DNA of 64,000 bases from Sphingobium sp. D43FB (lineage in GTDB: Bacteria > Pseudomonadota > Alphaproteobacteria > Sphingomonadales > Sphingomonadaceae). The stretch's first letter is position 1. The number at the start of each line of letters is the position of its first letter. The translations under genes were made by a program, and so were the position numbers. Location: assembly GCF_002312805.1 (NCBI RefSeq), contig NZ_NMUA01000010.1, forward strand, positions 94,459-158,458, in the 5' to 3' direction. Shown here in pieces: positions 36,888 to 45,840 of this stretch. Under the pieces are notes generated by a model. It made no database searches. It saw only the letters and a list, made by a program, of their open reading frames with translations, and was not told where the DNA came from.

Positions 36888-37169
36888 TCAGCCTTGCGGG
36901 TCATCCTCGGCCCGGAAGCGGTGAGCGCCGCGCCAGCTGGCACTGGCGTCCCGATAGGCGTTGGCGATGAACAGGGGAACCGCGCCGATGCCCTGCTCGA
37001 GTTGGGTCTCATCGAACCCGGCCTGCGCGGCATCTTTCCTGAACGCCCGTATCGGACCGTCATAGATCGGCGGATCGTTCCACGAAAATGGTCCGATCTC
37101 TATGTTCTGCGCGATCCAGGCAGTAGCGAACGTCATTGCTCTGTTGGGGATGAACTTAGTCAATGGCAA
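36888..37169 (-). CDS. Small hypothetical protein cotranscribed with tpiA
   Basis: I do not recognise this 93-residue product. It contains AWIAQNIEIGPFSWNDPPIY and DGPIRAFRKDAAQAGFDETQ, then EQGIGAVPLFIANAYRDA, a mix that suggests a small soluble folded protein. It has no membrane segment. The frame begins just 6 bp behind the tpiA stop. AAGGAG stands before the alternative TTG at 37163, so the true start may be there. Its 3' end faces manA with a gap of 33 bp. Confidence 0.6.
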   Translation of the reverse strand: MPLTKFIPNRAMTFATAWIAQNIEIGPFSWNDPPIYDGPIRAFRKDAAQAGFDETQLEQGIGAVPLFIANAYRDASASWRGAHRFRAEDDPQG

Positions 37170-37175
37170 GCTCCT

Positions 37176-37982
37176 TCATCGGTCCGTTTCATAGGCATGG
37201 CGCAATCTGCGCAACGGATCCCCTGAGTGCCGAGTAACGGCGTCCGCCGCGCGGATAATGCCGTTGAAGTCGTGCGATCGGAGGCTGGCGCCTCCAACAA
37301 GCACCCCATCAACCTGGGGCAACTCAAGGATAGATTCGGCGTTTTCCGCAGTCACCGACCCGCCGTAGAGGATTCGGAGACCGTGATTGCGATCGCCCAT
37401 CAAGTCCGTCAGCCGCTGGCGAATGGACTGATGGACCTCAACTATCTCTCCGGCCGTCGGCACGCGACCAGTGCCAATGGCCCAAAGCGGCTCGTAGGCA
37501 ATGGCGCTTCCTTCCGAGAACTCGAGATCGACTGGCAGGCTCGCCGCTATCTGCGCAGAGCAAGCTGAAAGCGCCGCGCCTTCATCCCGTTGCGCTTGGG
37601 TCTCACCGATACAGATGATGACGGCGAGCCCCGCCCGCCGCGCCGCTACCGCCTTTGTTGCTACCATCGCATCGGTTTCGTTGTGATTTCGACGCCGCTC
37701 GGAATGGCCTACGATAACAGCGCTTGCGCCTGCGTCCTTGAGCATTTCGGCGCTTATATCGCCGGTGAATGCGCCGCTCACGCCAGCGCCGCAATCCTCG
37801 CCGCCGATGACAACGAGCCCAGCGCCCGCCTCGACAGCACGGGTAATGAGGGTGCTCGGTACGCAGATCAGGACATCATTGTGACCTGAAGTCGTCCGCG
37901 CGCATTCCGCAACCGCGCTTACCTCCCCCAGTCGATCACCAAGGCCGTTCATTTTCCAGTTACCAGCGATGAGCAGCCCCAT
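37176..37982 (-). CDS. tpiA: Triosephosphate isomerase
   Basis: This 268-residue enzyme interconverts dihydroxyacetone phosphate and glyceraldehyde-3-phosphate. It shows GNWKMNG with the catalytic Lys, VIVGHSERRRNH with the catalytic His, AYEPLWAIGTGRVPT with the catalytic Glu and phosphate loop 6, and RILYGGSVTAENA. The segment after VIGGEDC (usually GQNC/GQDCH) is slightly divergent (GAGVSGAFTG). With the class I aldolase it forms a set of extra glycolytic enzymes. The element at 38043-38060 lies only 61 bp upstream, closer than for most other genes. Confidence 0.94.
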   Translation of the reverse strand: MGLLIAGNWKMNGLGDRLGEVSAVAECARTTSGHNDVLICVPSTLITRAVEAGAGLVVIGGEDCGAGVSGAFTGDISAEMLKDAGASAVIVGHSERRRNHNETDAMVATKAVAARRAGLAVIICIGETQAQRDEGAALSACSAQIAASLPVDLEFSEGSAIAYEPLWAIGTGRVPTAGEIVEVHQSIRQRLTDLMGDRNHGLRILYGGSVTAENAESILELPQVDGVLVGGASLRSHDFNGIIRAADAVTRHSGDPLRRLRHAYETDR

Positions 37983-38042
37983 TGCATCTCTCCGTCTCAG
38001 TGTCCGTCAGACCTTGAAATGCCACATAAAGGGATCGAACAA

Positions 38043-38060
38043 TTGGGTCGGAAACTACTC
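38043..38060 (-). promoter_or_regulatory. FixJ-box-like element 14, upstream of tpiA
   Basis: The minus strand reads GAGTAGTTTCCGACCCAA; the first 15 bases fit the consensus. It lies 61 bp before the ATG at 37982 in the 345-bp region 37983-38327, which otherwise holds only the weaker element 15. Confidence 0.65.
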
Positions 38061-38136
38061 AGGAGGGGGCCGCCAGCGCCGTGTCGCAAGCTAGCAAGGG
38101 CCTTTACCCTTCAAAGGCCGTTTGCGCCGCCGCGCT

Positions 38137-38154
38137 GAGTATATCCCGATGCTG
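38137..38154 (+). promoter_or_regulatory. Degenerate FixJ-box-like element 15, upstream of the LptB-like gene
   Basis: GAGTATATCCCGATGCTG keeps GAGTA, CCGA and CTG but has changes in the T-run. It points to the LptB-like gene, 174 bp before its GTG, and faces away from element 14. Confidence 0.4.
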
Positions 38155-38327
38155 CAAAGGGACGGGCATTCAGGGCATCGAAATGACTGACACGGCCAAC
38201 GGACAAGGCTGATTGCCTCTTGGATCTCTACCCTTGCGGGCCGCCCGGCTGCTCCCCGCACAACAAGTAATGGGCACTGGATGAAATATTATATGATTGA
38301 GAGCCAGCGGCAACGCAGGCTAACGCC

Positions 38328-39107
38328 GTGAACGACCTCGCACCATTTGCAAGTGCGGCCGTGCCGCGGATAGATCGCAAGGCAGTTCCAGATATGTCGA
38401 TAGTCGACGTAAGAAAATCCTACGACGATCGCGAGGTGCTGCAGGCCGTATCGCTTGACGTCTCGCACGGGGAAGTGGTTGGCCTGCTGGGGCCAAATGG
38501 AGCCGGTAAGACCATCTGCTTTTACGCTATCGCGGGCATTGTCGCCATTGATCGGGGACGCATCCTGCTTGGCGGTGTCGACGTGACCCAGAGGACGACA
38601 TCCGAGCGCGCGGTATTGGGCCTTGGCTACCTCCCCCAGGAACAGTCGATCTTCCGCGGCATGAGCGTCGAAGAGAATATCATGACCGTTCTCGAACTGT
38701 TCGAGGAAGACCCGGCCAAGCGCGTGATCATGCTCGACGGGTTGCTGCAGGAATTTGGGCTCAATATTGTTCGCCACATGTCGGCTGTTGCTCTCTCAGG
38801 AGGAGAGCGCCGCCGCTGCGAAATTGCCCGGGCCGTGGCCGCTAGACCAACGATCCTATTGCTAGACGAGCCCTTTGCAGGCGTGGATCCGCTATCAATC
38901 GCAGAAATCAAGGCCATGGTGCGCGATCTAAGCGAGCGCGGCATCGGCGTCCTGATAACCGATCATAATGTGCACGAGATGGTCGAGATCGTGGATCGGG
39001 CCTATGTCCTCTACGAAGGACGCATGCTCTTTGAGGGTAGCCCAGCCAATTTGATCGCCGACCCCCAGGTTCGCCATCTCTACATCGGCGAGGATTTTTC
39101 GGCATGA
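38328..39107 (+). CDS. lptB: LptB-like ABC transporter ATP-binding protein
   Basis: This 259-residue ABC ATPase resembles LptB, the cytoplasmic motor that drives lipopolysaccharide from the inner membrane to the Lpt bridge. It has Walker A GPNGAGKT, a Q-loop GYLPQEQSIFRGMSVEENI (an LptB signature), the ABC motif LSGGERRR, Walker B ILLLDEPFAGVDP and the H-loop ITDHNVHE. An N-terminal extension of about 20 residues is present after a GTG start. No LptF/LptG/LptC genes are nearby, so this is an isolated paralogue or a partner of a different permease. The copper ATPase begins 34 bp later. Confidence 0.85.
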   Translation: MNDLAPFASAAVPRIDRKAVPDMSIVDVRKSYDDREVLQAVSLDVSHGEVVGLLGPNGAGKTICFYAIAGIVAIDRGRILLGGVDVTQRTTSERAVLGLGYLPQEQSIFRGMSVEENIMTVLELFEEDPAKRVIMLDGLLQEFGLNIVRHMSAVALSGGERRRCEIARAVAARPTILLLDEPFAGVDPLSIAEIKAMVRDLSERGIGVLITDHNVHEMVEIVDRAYVLYEGRMLFEGSPANLIADPQVRHLYIGEDFSA

Positions 39108-39141
39108 AGGCATCCGCGCATCGGCGGCAATCGGGGCTGCT

Positions 39142-41379
39142 ATGACCAGGACAGTGATACAGGATGGGAAGGCAGCTCTCTCTCCAAAGAGTGATATCAC
39201 CGCTCGAACGGGTCACTGCGACGCGCTACGTGGCGAGCACGACCACATTGCTGCCGGTGCCCTGGAGGCTGCTTTGTGGACATGCCCAATGCATTCGCAA
39301 ATCCATCATGATGCACCAGGGCCTTGCCCGATTTGCGGCATGGCGCTGGAGCCTGAAGCGCCGCGGAGCGACGACGCGCCGAACCCCGAGCTCGCTAATT
39401 TGATGCGGCGTCTCACCGTCGCGGGAATTTTGTGCATTCCCCTTCTAATTGTCTCGATGCTGTCGGAAATGCTGAACCTTCATCTGATGAGCCCAGATGT
39501 TTCACCGTGGGTCCAACTGGCCTTGGCCGCGCCAATCGTCCTTTGGGCCGGCGCCCCCTTTTTTCAGCGTGGCTGGATCTCGATTGTGACCTGGCGGCTC
39601 AACATGTTCACTCTGGTCTCGATCGGGGTAGGTTCGGCTTTCTGCTATAGTTTCATCGCAACGATAATGCCCGGCCTGTTTTCCCATGCGTTCCGAATGC
39701 ATGACGCAATGGTGCCCGTATATTATGAGGCCGCCGGTGTGGTCGTAGCGTTGGTGCTTCTTGGCCAGGTGATCGAGCTCCGCGCCCGCGCCGCAACGGG
39801 TCACGCCATTCGAGCGCTTCTGGATCTAGCCCCCAAGACGGCACGGCGGATCCAGGCAGACGGCCCTGAGATAGACCTTCCGCTGAGCCAGATCCTTGTC
39901 GGCGATCGACTGCGGATACGTCCAGGCGAGAGCGTTCCGGTCGACGGTATCGTCATTGATGGACGCTCACCGGTCGATGAGTCGATGCTGACAGGAGAGC
40001 CTACGCCGATATGGAAAATTCCGGGCGCAAGCGTAGCTGGCGGTACTACCAATGGGGCTGGCAGCCTGGCCATCGAGGCGCGGGCCGTTGGAGCAGATAC
40101 AATGCTGGCCCGGATCGTCAAGATGGTAGCGGCTGCTCAGCGCAGCCGGGCGCCGATCCAGGCGCTGGCCGACCAGATATCGGGATGGTTTGTTCCGATC
40201 GTTGTTTTCATCGCACTTTTGACGTTCGCCATATGGGCGGCCGTTGGACCGGAGCCGCGCTTTGGCCACGCCTTGCTGAACGCCATCGCCGTCCTGATCA
40301 TTGCTTGTCCCTGCGCGCTGGGTCTGGCGACCCCCATGTCAATCATGGTCGGAACCGGACGGGGCGCGCGCGCGGGAATCCTCATAAAGGAAGCGCAGGC
40401 GCTGCAGGCGCTTGATCGGATCGACACGCTGGTGATCGACAAGACGGGCACCCTCACCGAAGGAAAGCCCCGTCTCATCGCCACCGAGACTGTCGCAGGC
40501 ACGCGCCCGACCGAGCTCCTCTGCCTCGCCGCAGCGCTTGAGGCGCAATCGGAGCATCCGCTGGCACAGGCGATCGTTGCTGCCGCAAAGCTGGCAGGAG
40601 CGAAGCTTCCGGAAGTAAAGCAATTCGAATCCCAGACCGGCCTCGGGATCAGCGGCGTTGTTGGACGACATAAGGTCGTGATCGGCAGCGCCCAGCAAAT
40701 GGCAAGGATCGGCCTCGATCCTGGCACGTTTCAGGCGAGGGTGGACGCCTTTCGCGGGAACGGAGCCGGCGTCATGTTCGTAGCGCTGAACGGCCGCCTG
40801 GCAGGCTTTCTTGCCGTCGCCGATCCCGTCCGCGAGAGCGCTGCGGGTGCGATTGCAATGCTCCGTAAGCAAGGCCTAAGGATCGTGATGTTGACCGGAG
40901 ACAATCCGATGACCGCCAATGCTGTAGCACGACAAGTAGGCGGCATCGATGCTATACATGCGGACCTCAAACCCGAGGACAAAGCCAGCATCGTTGGTGC
41001 GTTGCAGCTGGCCGGCGCCAAAGTCGCCATGGCGGGCGACGGTATCAACGATGCCCCTGCCCTTGCTGTGGCCGATGTTGGTATTGCGATGGGGACCGGG
41101 ACTGACGTCGCGATCGAGAGTGCCGGCATCACGTTGACCCATGGCGACTTGTCGGCGATCGTTCGAGCGCGTGGTCTCGCACGTGCGACGATGCGAAACA
41201 TCCGCGAAAATCTTTTCTTTTCGTTTATCTTCAATGGCGTCGGCATCCCCGTAGCGGCCGGAATATTATATCCTGTGACCGGACTGCTGATGTCTCCCAT
41301 GTTTGCGGGAGCAGCAATGGCTCTTTCATCGTTCACGGTGGTTATGAATGCGCTGAGGCTAAATCGGGTCGCCTTATGA
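39142..41379 (+). CDS. Copper-translocating P1B-type ATPase
   Basis: This 745-residue pump exports Cu+ to the periplasm. It starts with a cysteine-rich metal-binding domain (WTCPMHSQIHHDAPGPCPIC, then GMALEP) in place of an HMA domain, as in many proteobacterial CopA-like pumps. It has the intramembrane metal site CPCALGLATP (about residue 388), the phosphorylation site DKTGTLTEGKP (Asp about 433), the HP motif SEHPLAQAI and hinge GDGINDAPALAVADVG. There are eight predicted helices. It sits just behind the LptB-like gene and may share its transcript. Confidence 0.92.
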   Translation: MTRTVIQDGKAALSPKSDITARTGHCDALRGEHDHIAAGALEAALWTCPMHSQIHHDAPGPCPICGMALEPEAPRSDDAPNPELANLMRRLTVAGILCIPLLIVSMLSEMLNLHLMSPDVSPWVQLALAAPIVLWAGAPFFQRGWISIVTWRLNMFTLVSIGVGSAFCYSFIATIMPGLFSHAFRMHDAMVPVYYEAAGVVVALVLLGQVIELRARAATGHAIRALLDLAPKTARRIQADGPEIDLPLSQILVGDRLRIRPGESVPVDGIVIDGRSPVDESMLTGEPTPIWKIPGASVAGGTTNGAGSLAIEARAVGADTMLARIVKMVAAAQRSRAPIQALADQISGWFVPIVVFIALLTFAIWAAVGPEPRFGHALLNAIAVLIIACPCALGLATPMSIMVGTGRGARAGILIKEAQALQALDRIDTLVIDKTGTLTEGKPRLIATETVAGTRPTELLCLAAALEAQSEHPLAQAIVAAAKLAGAKLPEVKQFESQTGLGISGVVGRHKVVIGSAQQMARIGLDPGTFQARVDAFRGNGAGVMFVALNGRLAGFLAVADPVRESAAGAIAMLRKQGLRIVMLTGDNPMTANAVARQVGGIDAIHADLKPEDKASIVGALQLAGAKVAMAGDGINDAPALAVADVGIAMGTGTDVAIESAGITLTHGDLSAIVRARGLARATMRNIRENLFFSFIFNGVGIPVAAGILYPVTGLLMSPMFAGAAMALSSFTVVMNALRLNRVAL

Positions 41380-41572
41380 CGGCTGCGCCAAAATGCGGCA
41401 TGCATCCGGTATTCGGTCGGCCAGCTAGCTAGATCAAGGTCGCCACAAAGGGGTATTTGCTAAGTGGTGCGATCCACCGTCATTCTAACGGCTCGCCGTA
41501 GAGTCACAATGGCTGGTTCCGCAACGCTGAGCATGACAGGGCGAGCAACGCTAGCGAACGGGAAGAAAAGTC

Positions 41573-43201
41573 TTGGAAGCCATTACGATCGTCCTTGCCT
41601 TGCTGTTTGCCGTTGTCGTCAGCGGCGCCATATCCCGTATCCTTCCAATCCCCGTTCCGCGTCCCCTCGTACAAATTCTCTTGGGCGCAGCCATCGGTCT
41701 TGCCGCAAACTGGCGGGTGACTCTCGACCCAGAGATTTTTTTCCTCCTGCTTTTGCCGCCACTCCTGTTTCTCGACGGCTGGCGTATCCCGCGCGAAGAG
41801 TTGTTCAAGGACGGACGCGCGATCCTCGGACTTGCGTTAGGACTGGTGGTGTTCACCGTCCTTGGCATGGGCCTGTTCATTCATTGGCTGATCCCGACAA
41901 TACCGCTCGCAGTGGCGTTCGCCCTCGCGGCGGTGGTCTCGCCCACCGATCCGATCGCTGTTTCGGCCATCGCGCACCGCGTGCCAATTCCAAAGCGCAT
42001 GATGCATATCCTTGAAGGCGAGTCGCTCCTGAACGACGCCTCTGGCCTGGTCTGCCTGCGCTTTGCCATCGCTGCCGCTCTCACGGGCGTTTTCTCACTG
42101 CAGGCCGCCGCTCTCAATTTCTTGTGGATGGCCTTAGGCGGTGTGGCGGTAGGAGCCGGACTGACCTGGTTGATCGCGCGCGCCAAGAACTGGATCAGCC
42201 GGCGGCTGTGAGAGGATAGCGGATCGCAGATACTCATCAGCCTGCTGATACCGTTTGGCGCTTATCTCGTGGCGGAACGCCTCCATTGCTCAGGCATTCT
42301 GGCGGCGGTTGCCGCCGGCCTGACAATGGGCTTCGTCGAAGGCGGGGGTCAGGCCCTGGCCATCACCCGGATCCGTCGCAGCACCGTCTGGGACGTCATC
42401 CAGTTCGCGGCGAACGGCATCATCTTCGTCCTCCTGGGCGAGCAACTCCCCATGATTATCTCGGGTGCGTCCGAGACGGTCCGCCAGACAGGCCATCACC
42501 ACCCTTCATGGCTCATAACCTATGTGCTGGCGATCACCATCGGCTTGGCAGCGCTCCGGTTCGCCTGGGTGTGGGTTTCCTTCCATCTCACGCTGTTTCG
42601 ACAGAAGGAGCGGCAGTCGACACCGAACTGGCGCATCGTGGGCGCCATGTCCTTTGCTGGCGTGCGGGGCGCGATCACCCTGGCAGGCGTGCTAACCCTT
42701 CCTCTTACCATGCCCGATGGAGCGCCATTCCCGGCGCGGGATCTGGCGATTTTCCTAGCGATGGGCGTCATTATCACCTCTCTCGTCGCGGCTAGCATTG
42801 CGCTGCCATGGCTGCTCAGCGGGCTCCAAATGCCGGCCGAGCCCTCGCACCAGGCCGAGGAAGACACGGCCCGTATCCGAGCAGCCCAGGCCGCCATCGC
42901 CGAGATTGAGCGAGTGCAACATGATCTCGCCGAAGGGCGGGGCGACGCCGATCTCTATGTCGAGGTCGCGTCCAAGATCATGTCGTCCTATCGGCAGCGC
43001 ATCGAAAACCGCCAGGGAAATGCCGAGGATAATGCGTCGGGCCGCCGTTCCGAGCGGATCGAACGCGACATGCGACTTGCAGCCCTGAAGGCCGAGCGCG
43101 CCGAAGTGTTCAATATGGTACGCTCGCACATGCTAGGGAGCGAGCTAGCGAAAAAAATGATCCGTGAACTGGATCTACTGGAGACGCGCTATGCCGGATG
43201 A
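41573..43201 (+). pseudogene. NhaP-type Na+/H+ antiporter interrupted by an in-frame TGA
   Basis: From the TTG at 41573 the frame encodes MEAITIVLALLFAVVVSG, then typical cation:proton antiporter helices (ALAAVVSPTDPIAVSAIAHR, EGESLLNDASGLVCLRFA). It reaches ARAKNWISRRL and meets TGA at 42209-42211. In the same frame the family sequence continues without loss (EDSGSQILISLLIPFGAYLV, then the remaining helices and a cytosolic tail) to 43201. A single substitution, most simply GGA to TGA, explains this. As it stands a truncated 212-residue protein would be made unless the stop is read through or the downstream part starts separately at the GTG at 42269. Confidence 0.8.
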
Positions 43202-43941
43202 ACTGCGCAATCCTGTCCCAGTCATTTCGTGGCGGAAGCTCGGCACCGACCGCTCGGCCGCTATCGATCCGCGTTCGCCGTCGTGAGCAAGGCATGATCC
43301 GCTACAGTCGACGACCGCGCATTTTGGCGATCTGTCTGGCGATGCTCGCGGGGTTCATCGACGCGATCGGCTTCCTGAAGCTCGGCGGCCTCTTCGTCTC
43401 GTTCATGAGCGGGAACTCGACACGCCTCGCCGTAGGCATCGCGACGCAATCTCATCCTGTACTGCTCGCGGCATCGCTCATCGGTGCCTTTGTCGGCGGC
43501 GTGATAGTCGGTTCTTTGCTATCCACCCTGCATGCACGCCGACGCAAGGCTACTGTTCTCCTGACCGTTTCCGTTCTCCTCGCGCTCGCCGCAGGCTGCA
43601 ATCGCGTCGCCCTCGACGGATGGGCCGTTCACGCGATGGCAGTCGCCATGGGATGCGCCAATACCGTTTTTCAGCGAGACGGCGAGGTCAGCGTCGGGGT
43701 GACCTATATGACCGGAACGTTGGTCAAGGTCGGACAGCGTATCGCCGACGCTCTGCTGGGGGGCAACCGGCTGGGATGGCTCCCCTATCTTCTCCTGTGG
43801 CTTGGCCTCGTCTTGGGCGGCGTGGCGGGCGCCATTGGCTACCACCATATCGGCATGAACGGCCTCTGGGTTGGGGCGGCCTTCGCTATGCTGCTCTCGC
43901 TCCTCGCCCCGCAAACACCGTCAGAGGTGGAGAAGGCCTGA
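43198..43941 (+). CDS. DUF1275 (YoaK-like) membrane protein
   Basis: This protein of up to 247 residues belongs to the DUF1275/YoaK family of unknown function. It has six hydrophobic segments and the family pattern AMLAGFIDAIGFLKLGGLFVSF followed by MSGNSTRLAVG and GVTYMTGTLVKVGQRIADAL. The ATG at 43198 overlaps the antiporter stop (ATGA), which suggests translational coupling; a second ATG at 43294 fits the family N-terminus better (MIRYSRRPRI). Because the upstream antiporter is disrupted, coupling would depend on downstream reinitiation. Confidence 0.82.
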   Translation: MNCAILSQSFRGGSSAPTARPLSIRVRRREQGMIRYSRRPRILAICLAMLAGFIDAIGFLKLGGLFVSFMSGNSTRLAVGIATQSHPVLLAASLIGAFVGGVIVGSLLSTLHARRRKATVLLTVSVLLALAAGCNRVALDGWAVHAMAVAMGCANTVFQRDGEVSVGVTYMTGTLVKVGQRIADALLGGNRLGWLPYLLLWLGLVLGGVAGAIGYHHIGMNGLWVGAAFAMLLSLLAPQTPSEVEKA

Positions 43942-43987
43942 CCCGGTCGCAAGATGGCTAGGGCTGCATCGAACGCTGGACGATTGT

Positions 43988-44362
43988 TTACGAACGAGCG
44001 GCAATATCATCCGCTTCCTTCTCGTCGGTCTTCCTGCGCTGCTGACTTGCGAGATGCGCGGTTAAGGCACGCCGCATATCCTCCGATGCGATTTGCTCGA
44101 TCGCATCGCCTATGGCACGGACGTGGCGCCGCAGGCCGTACAGCTGGTCGAGAAGGGACAGCACGACCGGCAAAGCCGCCTCGTTGACGTCCAGATCCTC
44201 GCGCAATTCGTAGATCAGATGGACGCGCGCAACATCGATCTCCTCAAAGACATAATGCCCGCTTTGGCTTTTGGGCCGAACCCATTTGTTCGTGATCCAG
44301 CGTGAAAGATCATCGGGGTCCAACCCGTCGATCCTGGTCACCAGGACGTCGAAGCTCATCAT
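43988..44362 (-). CDS. cbpM: CbpM-like chaperone modulator
   Basis: This 124-residue protein resembles CbpM, the small MerR-like modulator that binds the J-domain of CbpA and inhibits it. It has an N-terminal winged-helix-like segment (DLSRWITNKWVRPKSQSGHYVFEEIDVARVHLIYELRE) and a helical C-terminus ending with basic residues. Its ATG overlaps the stop of the DnaJ-family gene by 4 bp, the arrangement usual for cbpA-cbpM. Confidence 0.8.
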   Translation of the reverse strand: MMSFDVLVTRIDGLDPDDLSRWITNKWVRPKSQSGHYVFEEIDVARVHLIYELREDLDVNEAALPVVLSLLDQLYGLRRHVRAIGDAIEQIASEDMRRALTAHLASQQRRKTDEKEADDIAARS

Positions 44363-45279
44363 GCCGCAGTCTCCATCTTGGCCCTTGGATTAACAGAGTT
44401 CTCTGGCTTCCAATCCCTCAGGAAGTTGGTGAGCGCTGCATCAGGCTTGCCGATCATGACGCGTAGAGTAGCGTAGAGATCGCCTGCCGCATGCCCCTTG
44501 GATTGCGGCACGCCCCGGCCACGCAACCTCAGCTCCGTTCCACTGTCCGAACCTGCCGGCACCTGCAGCTTGACAGGGCCCCGCGGCGTCTTGACCTCGA
44601 CAGGACCGCCCAGGACAGCTTCGGCAAGGGACACGGGCAGAACGATTTTGATGTCCTGGCCGCTTCGCTCGAAGAAAGGATGGGGTGCGACATGAATTTC
44701 GATGAGGGCATCGCCTGCTGCCCCACCATTTATACCAGCACCGCCCTGCCCGCGCAGTCGCATCACCAGCCCATCGACAGTCCCGGCGGGGATCTTTACA
44801 TCGAGCATACGACCATCGGGCAGATTGATCCTGCGCGTTGCGCCGTTGATTGCCTCGAGAAAGTCTGTCGTGAGCGAGTAGCGCTCATCGTTGCCGGCTG
44901 AACGGAAGGCGCCACCGGGCCGTCTGCCGTTCCTGAATATCGACCCGAAGATGTCGCTGAAATCACCGGAATCCCATGATTCCTGGGCACCAGGGCTATA
45001 GCGGCGACCAGGATCACCATCGGCATGATCCCTGTATGACGGACGCTGCGCGCGCTCCTGCCCCGCCGCATCGATCTCACCGCGATCGAACTGCCCACGC
45101 TTCTCGGGGTCGGACAGCAGGCCATTGGCGGCTGCAACCTTTTTGAACTGCTCTTCGGCTTTTGCATCCCCCGGATTGAGATCGGGATGGTGCTTCTTGG
45201 CAAGTTTCCGATAGGCTTGGCGGATGGCATCCTGACTGGCATCGTGCGCGACGCCCAAGGTCTTGTAAGGGTTGTCCAC
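44359..45279 (-). CDS. cbpA: DnaJ-family co-chaperone CbpA
   Basis: This 306-residue J-protein stimulates DnaK. It has an N-terminal J-domain with the HPD motif (KKHHPDLNPGDA), a Gly/Phe/Ser-rich linker with SDIFGSIFRNG, and the two C-terminal beta-barrel substrate-binding domains (LDVKIPAGTVDGLVMRLRG, then LQVPAGSDSGTELRLRGRG). There is no zinc-finger domain, which separates it from DnaJ. It starts with GTG after AAGGATGAG. Upstream lies a truncated flavoprotein gene preceded by the repeated element, so that promoter may serve cbpA-cbpM. Its natural partner DnaK is encoded at 47.8 kb. Confidence 0.9.
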   Translation of the reverse strand: MDNPYKTLGVAHDASQDAIRQAYRKLAKKHHPDLNPGDAKAEEQFKKVAAANGLLSDPEKRGQFDRGEIDAAGQERAQRPSYRDHADGDPGRRYSPGAQESWDSGDFSDIFGSIFRNGRRPGGAFRSAGNDERYSLTTDFLEAINGATRRINLPDGRMLDVKIPAGTVDGLVMRLRGQGGAGINGGAAGDALIEIHVAPHPFFERSGQDIKIVLPVSLAEAVLGGPVEVKTPRGPVKLQVPAGSDSGTELRLRGRGVPQSKGHAAGDLYATLRVMIGKPDAALTNFLRDWKPENSVNPRAKMETAA

Positions 45280-45358
45280 GCATTCTCATCCTTCATCGCT
45301 TGCAGTCGTCGGGGTGGCTCGGCACTCGGCCGTCTTGCGCACTACAAGTCGGGTGTGC

Positions 45359-45619
45359 TCAGCAAACAGCCTGATGGCCTCCAGGCCGAGATGAGCCTGA
45401 ACCAGGTTTGGGATTCCACGCAAGGACCGCGGTTTTCTCGCTTGCGACGTTGGCCCAGACCCGGCTGTTACCGCCCTTGTGCTGTTCGGGCGCCTTCTCG
45501 ATAAGCAGTATCCTGGCGCCGGCATCCGAGGCGGTGATCGCAGCTATCGCGCCGGCAAAACTATATCCGATGACGATGACATCGACTGTTTTGTCCCATG
45601 AAGCGGATACATTGATCAT
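45359..45619 (-). pseudogene. N-terminal remnant of an FAD-dependent oxidoreductase
   Basis: The ATG at 45619 (GGAGACG before it) starts MINVSASWDKTVDVIVIGYS, followed by FAGAIAAITASDAGARILLIEKAPEQHKGGNSRVW. This is the FAD-binding start of flavocytochrome c/3-ketosteroid-dehydrogenase-like enzymes. The similarity ends at about 60 residues and the frame closes after 86, whereas a complete enzyme has over 450. The rest is missing, apparently through deletion. The conserved element 112 bp upstream is intact and may now drive cbpA-cbpM behind it. Confidence 0.65.
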
Positions 45620-45730
45620 GTCGTCTCCATTTTTTGTCTGGGGCCTTTGTGCGGGCAACGGCGATGATCGGCGCCAGCCACAATATCGACGGCCTGATCG
45701 CCAAAGATGCGGTCATCAGGCACGGTTCGG

Positions 45731-45748
45731 AAGGATCGGAAATTACCT
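45731..45748 (-). promoter_or_regulatory. FixJ-box-like element 16, upstream of the flavoprotein remnant and cbpA-cbpM
   Basis: The minus strand reads AGGTAATTTCCGATCCTT, identical over 18 bp to element 11 at 32028-32045. It lies 112 bp before the remnant's ATG. Confidence 0.62.
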
Positions 45749-45840
45749 AGGGTCGGCGGAACGTGCCGATGCCCGAAGTAATCGAACAGATAGAGACGAG
45801 CAAAAGAGCCTCTTGCGATACGGCTGTTTCGCGCAAGTCA

